From contig CAJQNE010000351.1 of NCBI GenBank assembly GCA_905479545.1, positions 1 to 24,497 on the forward strand: a stretch of DNA of 24,497 bases. Reading direction: 5' to 3'. Shown here piece by piece: positions 22,584-24,497 of the stretch. Position numbers and translations under genes: made by a program. The stretch is from an uncultured Gammaproteobacteria bacterium (GTDB taxonomy: Bacteria; Pseudomonadota; Gammaproteobacteria; CAJQNE01). Below the pieces are notes generated by a model. The model was not told where the DNA came from, searched no databases, and worked only from the letters and a program-made list of their open reading frames with translations. Position 1 is the stretch's first letter; each line of letters opens with the position of its first letter.

Positions 22584-22901
22584 ATGCCAAAATTTGTAGT
22601 TGTTTATCACGGCGGCCCCAGCTCCATGTCAAAAGAACAGGGCCAGCAGCATATGACCGAATGGCGAGATTGGATGCGCGGGTTAGGCGACGCTGTCATC
22701 GACCTGGGCATGCCAGTCGGCAAATCGAAAACGGTAAGCCAAAACGGCGTTGAGGATCACGGTGGTTCAAACCCTATATCCGGCGTAACTATTCTTCAGG
22801 CTAAAGATTTTGATGCGGCGCTTGAGATGGTTAAAGGTTCTCCACACGTGAATATTGGCGGCACGATTGAAATTGCCCAGGCAATGGATATGGAGATGTA
22901 G
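22584..22901 (+). CDS. YCII-like / dimeric alpha-beta barrel protein
   Basis: A 105-residue protein beginning KFVVVYHGGPSSMSKEQGQQHMTEWRDWMRGLGDAVIDLGMPVG, followed by SNPISGVTILQAKDFDAALEMVKGSPHVNIGGTIEIAQAM. The arrangement of a first strand, a helix containing Q-HM--W--WM--LGDA, a loop with MPVG-S-TV and a final strand with GTIEIA is that of YCII-related small proteins, a ferredoxin-like fold. Some are dehydrogenase-like, but most are uncharacterised. It has a good ribosome binding site (AGGAAA) and is first in a run of four plus-strand genes under the TetR operator. Confidence 0.82.
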   Translation: MPKFVVVYHGGPSSMSKEQGQQHMTEWRDWMRGLGDAVIDLGMPVGKSKTVSQNGVEDHGGSNPISGVTILQAKDFDAALEMVKGSPHVNIGGTIEIAQAMDMEM

Positions 22902-22944
22902 AACATAACTACTTTCACCCTGTAGCCGCTAAGGAAACAACCCC

Positions 22945-23379
22945 ATGATTGAACAACTCCCCGCTTTATTGGCTTATCAACCCGCACTACTAGCATTAGC
23001 CGTACTTTGCCTCTGCGTGCTGCTGCAGTCGTTATTGGTCGCCCCACTGGGCTTTGCATCTGGCGCAGAGACACCGGGCATGCCTTTGAAAGGCTCGCAT
23101 ATTGATCGTAGTTTTCGGGTGATCCGCACCTATCAGAACTCGGTAGAAAACCTACCCGCTTTTATCGGCGTACTAATAGTGGCGCTAGTGGTTGGGGTGA
23201 ATGCGACCTGGGTTAACTGGCTTGCGGGCATACACTTAGGCGCGCGCTTACTTTACTGGGCGTGCTACTACAGCGGTGTAGGTGCAAATGCCGGCGGCCC
23301 CAGGTCACTCGCTTATGTAGCTGGACTGCTCAGCAATGCCATACTCGCAGGCATGACGATTTTTACCGTACTGGTGTGA
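22945..23379 (+). CDS. MAPEG-family membrane protein
   Basis: A 144-residue protein with four hydrophobic helices: PALLALAVLCLCVLLQSLLVAPLGFA, FIGVLIVALVVGVNATWVNWLAG, ARLLYWACYYSGVGANAGG and LSNAILAGMTIFTVLV. The segments FRVIRTYQNSVENLPAFIGV and ARLLYWACYYSGV match the MAPEG fold (R---NS-EN-P and R--Y---Y), which in eukaryotes includes microsomal glutathione S-transferase. Bacterial members' substrates are mostly unknown. It lies 43 bases after the YCII-like gene and is followed after 3 bases by the TfoX-like gene. Confidence 0.85.
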   Translation: MIEQLPALLAYQPALLALAVLCLCVLLQSLLVAPLGFASGAETPGMPLKGSHIDRSFRVIRTYQNSVENLPAFIGVLIVALVVGVNATWVNWLAGIHLGARLLYWACYYSGVGANAGGPRSLAYVAGLLSNAILAGMTIFTVLV

Positions 23380-23382
23380 ATA

Positions 23383-23724
23383 ATGGCTTACGACGAACAA
23401 ACGACGGACCGATTTCGACAGGCGGTTGGTAAACGACCCGAGCTTAGTGAGAAGCGAATGATGGGCGGCGTTTGTTTTATGCTTCACGGCAATATGGTCG
23501 GTGGCGCGGGCCGGCATAAGGATGGGGTTTGCCGTTTTATGTTTCGGGTCGGTAAGGAGAACCAGAGCAAAGCCCTTGAGCTGCCCGGCGCAACCATAAT
23601 GGAGCAAGGCGGACGAGTGATGGGCGGGTTTTTCTTTGTTGATGAAGAGAGCTGTGACGATGAGGCGATGAATGCTTGGATGCATTTAGCACTTAGTTTT
23701 GTAGAAGGGCTGCCGATTAAGTGA
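23383..23724 (+). CDS. TfoX/Sxy N-terminal-domain protein
   Basis: A 113-residue single-domain protein. MAYDEQTTDRFRQAVG begins the domain, then RMMGGVCFMLHGNMVGGAGRHKDGVCRFMFRVGKEN, followed by GRVMGGFFFVDEE and a C-terminal helix. This is the TfoX N-terminal domain; TfoX/Sxy proteins are linked to competence regulation, but stand-alone short versions have no known role. Its TGA overlaps the GTG of the next gene by four bases (GTGA), showing translational coupling. Confidence 0.85.
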   Translation: MAYDEQTTDRFRQAVGKRPELSEKRMMGGVCFMLHGNMVGGAGRHKDGVCRFMFRVGKENQSKALELPGATIMEQGGRVMGGFFFVDEESCDDEAMNAWMHLALSFVEGLPIK

Positions 23725-24365
23725 GTTACTTCGATAAAAGCAGCAACCGCTTTCTACAATCGCTAGCCAAAAACAATAGCCGCGAGTGGTTTGCCGGGCA
23801 TAAGCCTGAGTACCAAAAATGCTTGCAACATCCGGCTGCTGAGTTTGCGGATGCGATGGCGCAGCAACTGCAAATACTGAATGGCTCATCGCTCAAACCG
23901 AAAATATTTCGAATTTATCGTGATGTTCGGTTCTCAAAAGATAAAACGCCATACAACACTCACCTGCGTATTTCCTTTGTTCCTGAGCACGGACCGGCGG
24001 TGCCGCCCGGCTGGTTTTTCAGCCTCGAACAAGATCACTTAGTACTCGGCTCCGGTGTATTTGGCTACGAGAAATCCGAGCTAATCCGGTTTCGTGAAAG
24101 AATCGCCGGGCCAGAAGGCGTCGAGCTACAGGCTATTCTTCACGCCTGCCAACAGCAGGGAATGCGTATTAGTGAGCCCGACCTGAAACGGGTACCAGCA
24201 GGCTATGATTCCGATCATCCCAGAGCCGATCTGCTTCGGCACAAGGGCTTAGCGGTATGGCTGGATAAACCCGACGCAACACTGGCTTACGGCAGTGATG
24301 CTGTGCCGAATTGTCTCGCGGAATATCAACGGCTTTGGCCGTTATTCAACTGGCTGAATCAGTGA
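23721..24365 (+). CDS. DUF2461 (TIGR02453-type) protein
   Basis: A 214-residue protein starting at a GTG that overlaps the previous stop. Signature segments are FLQSLAKNNSREWFAGHKPEYQKC, RIYRDVRFSKDKTPYNTHLRISF, PGWFFSLEQDHLVLGSGVFG, and VPAGYDSDHPRADLLRHKGLAVW. The N--R-WF--HK--Y and R-YRD-RF---K-PY motifs identify the DUF2461 family. Its function is unknown. It is the last of the four-gene run 22584-24365. Confidence 0.9.
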   Translation: MSYFDKSSNRFLQSLAKNNSREWFAGHKPEYQKCLQHPAAEFADAMAQQLQILNGSSLKPKIFRIYRDVRFSKDKTPYNTHLRISFVPEHGPAVPPGWFFSLEQDHLVLGSGVFGYEKSELIRFRERIAGPEGVELQAILHACQQQGMRISEPDLKRVPAGYDSDHPRADLLRHKGLAVWLDKPDATLAYGSDAVPNCLAEYQRLWPLFNWLNQ

Positions 24366-24369
24366 AATT

Positions 24370-24492
24370 GCTGGCATCGTCGTGAACGATTCGATAGTGC
24401 TGGTAACTGCTTACCACGGATCTAGGTGCGAGTGGCATAAAGCTCAATGCCCCCTTATCCAAGCCAGCTGCCAGCGGGAGCGATTGTTTTAG
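24370..24492 (+). pseudogene. Degraded fragment of an RND permease gene
   Basis: After the DUF2461 stop, the frame at 24370-24492 reads AGIVVNDSIVLVTAY ... LIQASCQRERLF followed by a TAG. This matches GIVVNDSIVLVTAY and LIQASCQR of the intact permease (21431-21535) with the same spacing, and the first 45 bases are nearly identical. Between them the middle 13 codons are garbled. Shifted by one base they read L-ASGIKLN, like a relative's RARDIEVN, so two compensating frameshifts are likely. The rest of the gene is missing or off the window. Confidence 0.72.
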
Positions 24493-24497
24493 CGCTA

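Overview
The window reads as a chromosomal segment of a free-living, probably marine or aquatic, gammaproteobacterium. Pointers are a YgiM-type SH3/coiled-coil membrane protein, ferrochelatase, a MarC-family protein, an adaptor/permease RND pump, a BLUF photosensor, an IS10-like element and a REP-associated tyrosine transposase (RAYT). The genus cannot be fixed from the sequence alone. No rRNA, tRNA or CRISPR array was seen.

Left part (1-5.0 kb): the tail of a probable class III adenylate/guanylate cyclase, a stand-alone BLUF blue-light sensor (-), an uncharacterised protein (-), a SixA-like phosphohistidine phosphatase (+), a MarC-family membrane protein (-), and a 520-residue secreted protein (+). 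That protein carries three diverged copies of one small beta-rich module separated by Ala/Gly-rich linkers, and a clear terminator follows it.

Middle part (5.1-13.3 kb) is accessory and eroded. It holds a frameshifted flavodoxin-like NAD(P)H/FMN reductase, an AbrB/MazE-type antitoxin with a Doc toxin, a receiver-less CheB methylesterase with a C-terminal Cys/His cluster, and a lone ABC-like ATPase. Next come a RAYT bounded by a perfect 20-bp inverted repeat, a start-less gene fragment abutting it, a complete IS10-like IS4-family element, two further REP-like sequences, a HigB/HigA module and a truncated MazF/PemK toxin. Three toxin-antitoxin loci or remnants, two transposase elements and three or more decayed genes mark it as an insertion and deletion hot spot.

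Right part (13.3-24.5 kb) looks like ordinary chromosome. It has a large lipoprotein downstream of a YgiM-like SH3 protein with a terminator at the junction, divergent hemH, and an RND adaptor/permease operon. A TetR regulator is divergent from a four-gene run (YCII-like, MAPEG-like, TfoX-N-like, DUF2461) across a perfect 11+2+11 palindrome. The window ends in a degraded piece of a second RND permease gene closely related to the intact one.

I do not see a clear-cut new multi-gene system. The least explained items are the triple-module secreted protein, the foldback hairpin over the IS transposase start, the terminator overlapping a lipoprotein start, and the RAYT/REP neighbourhood.
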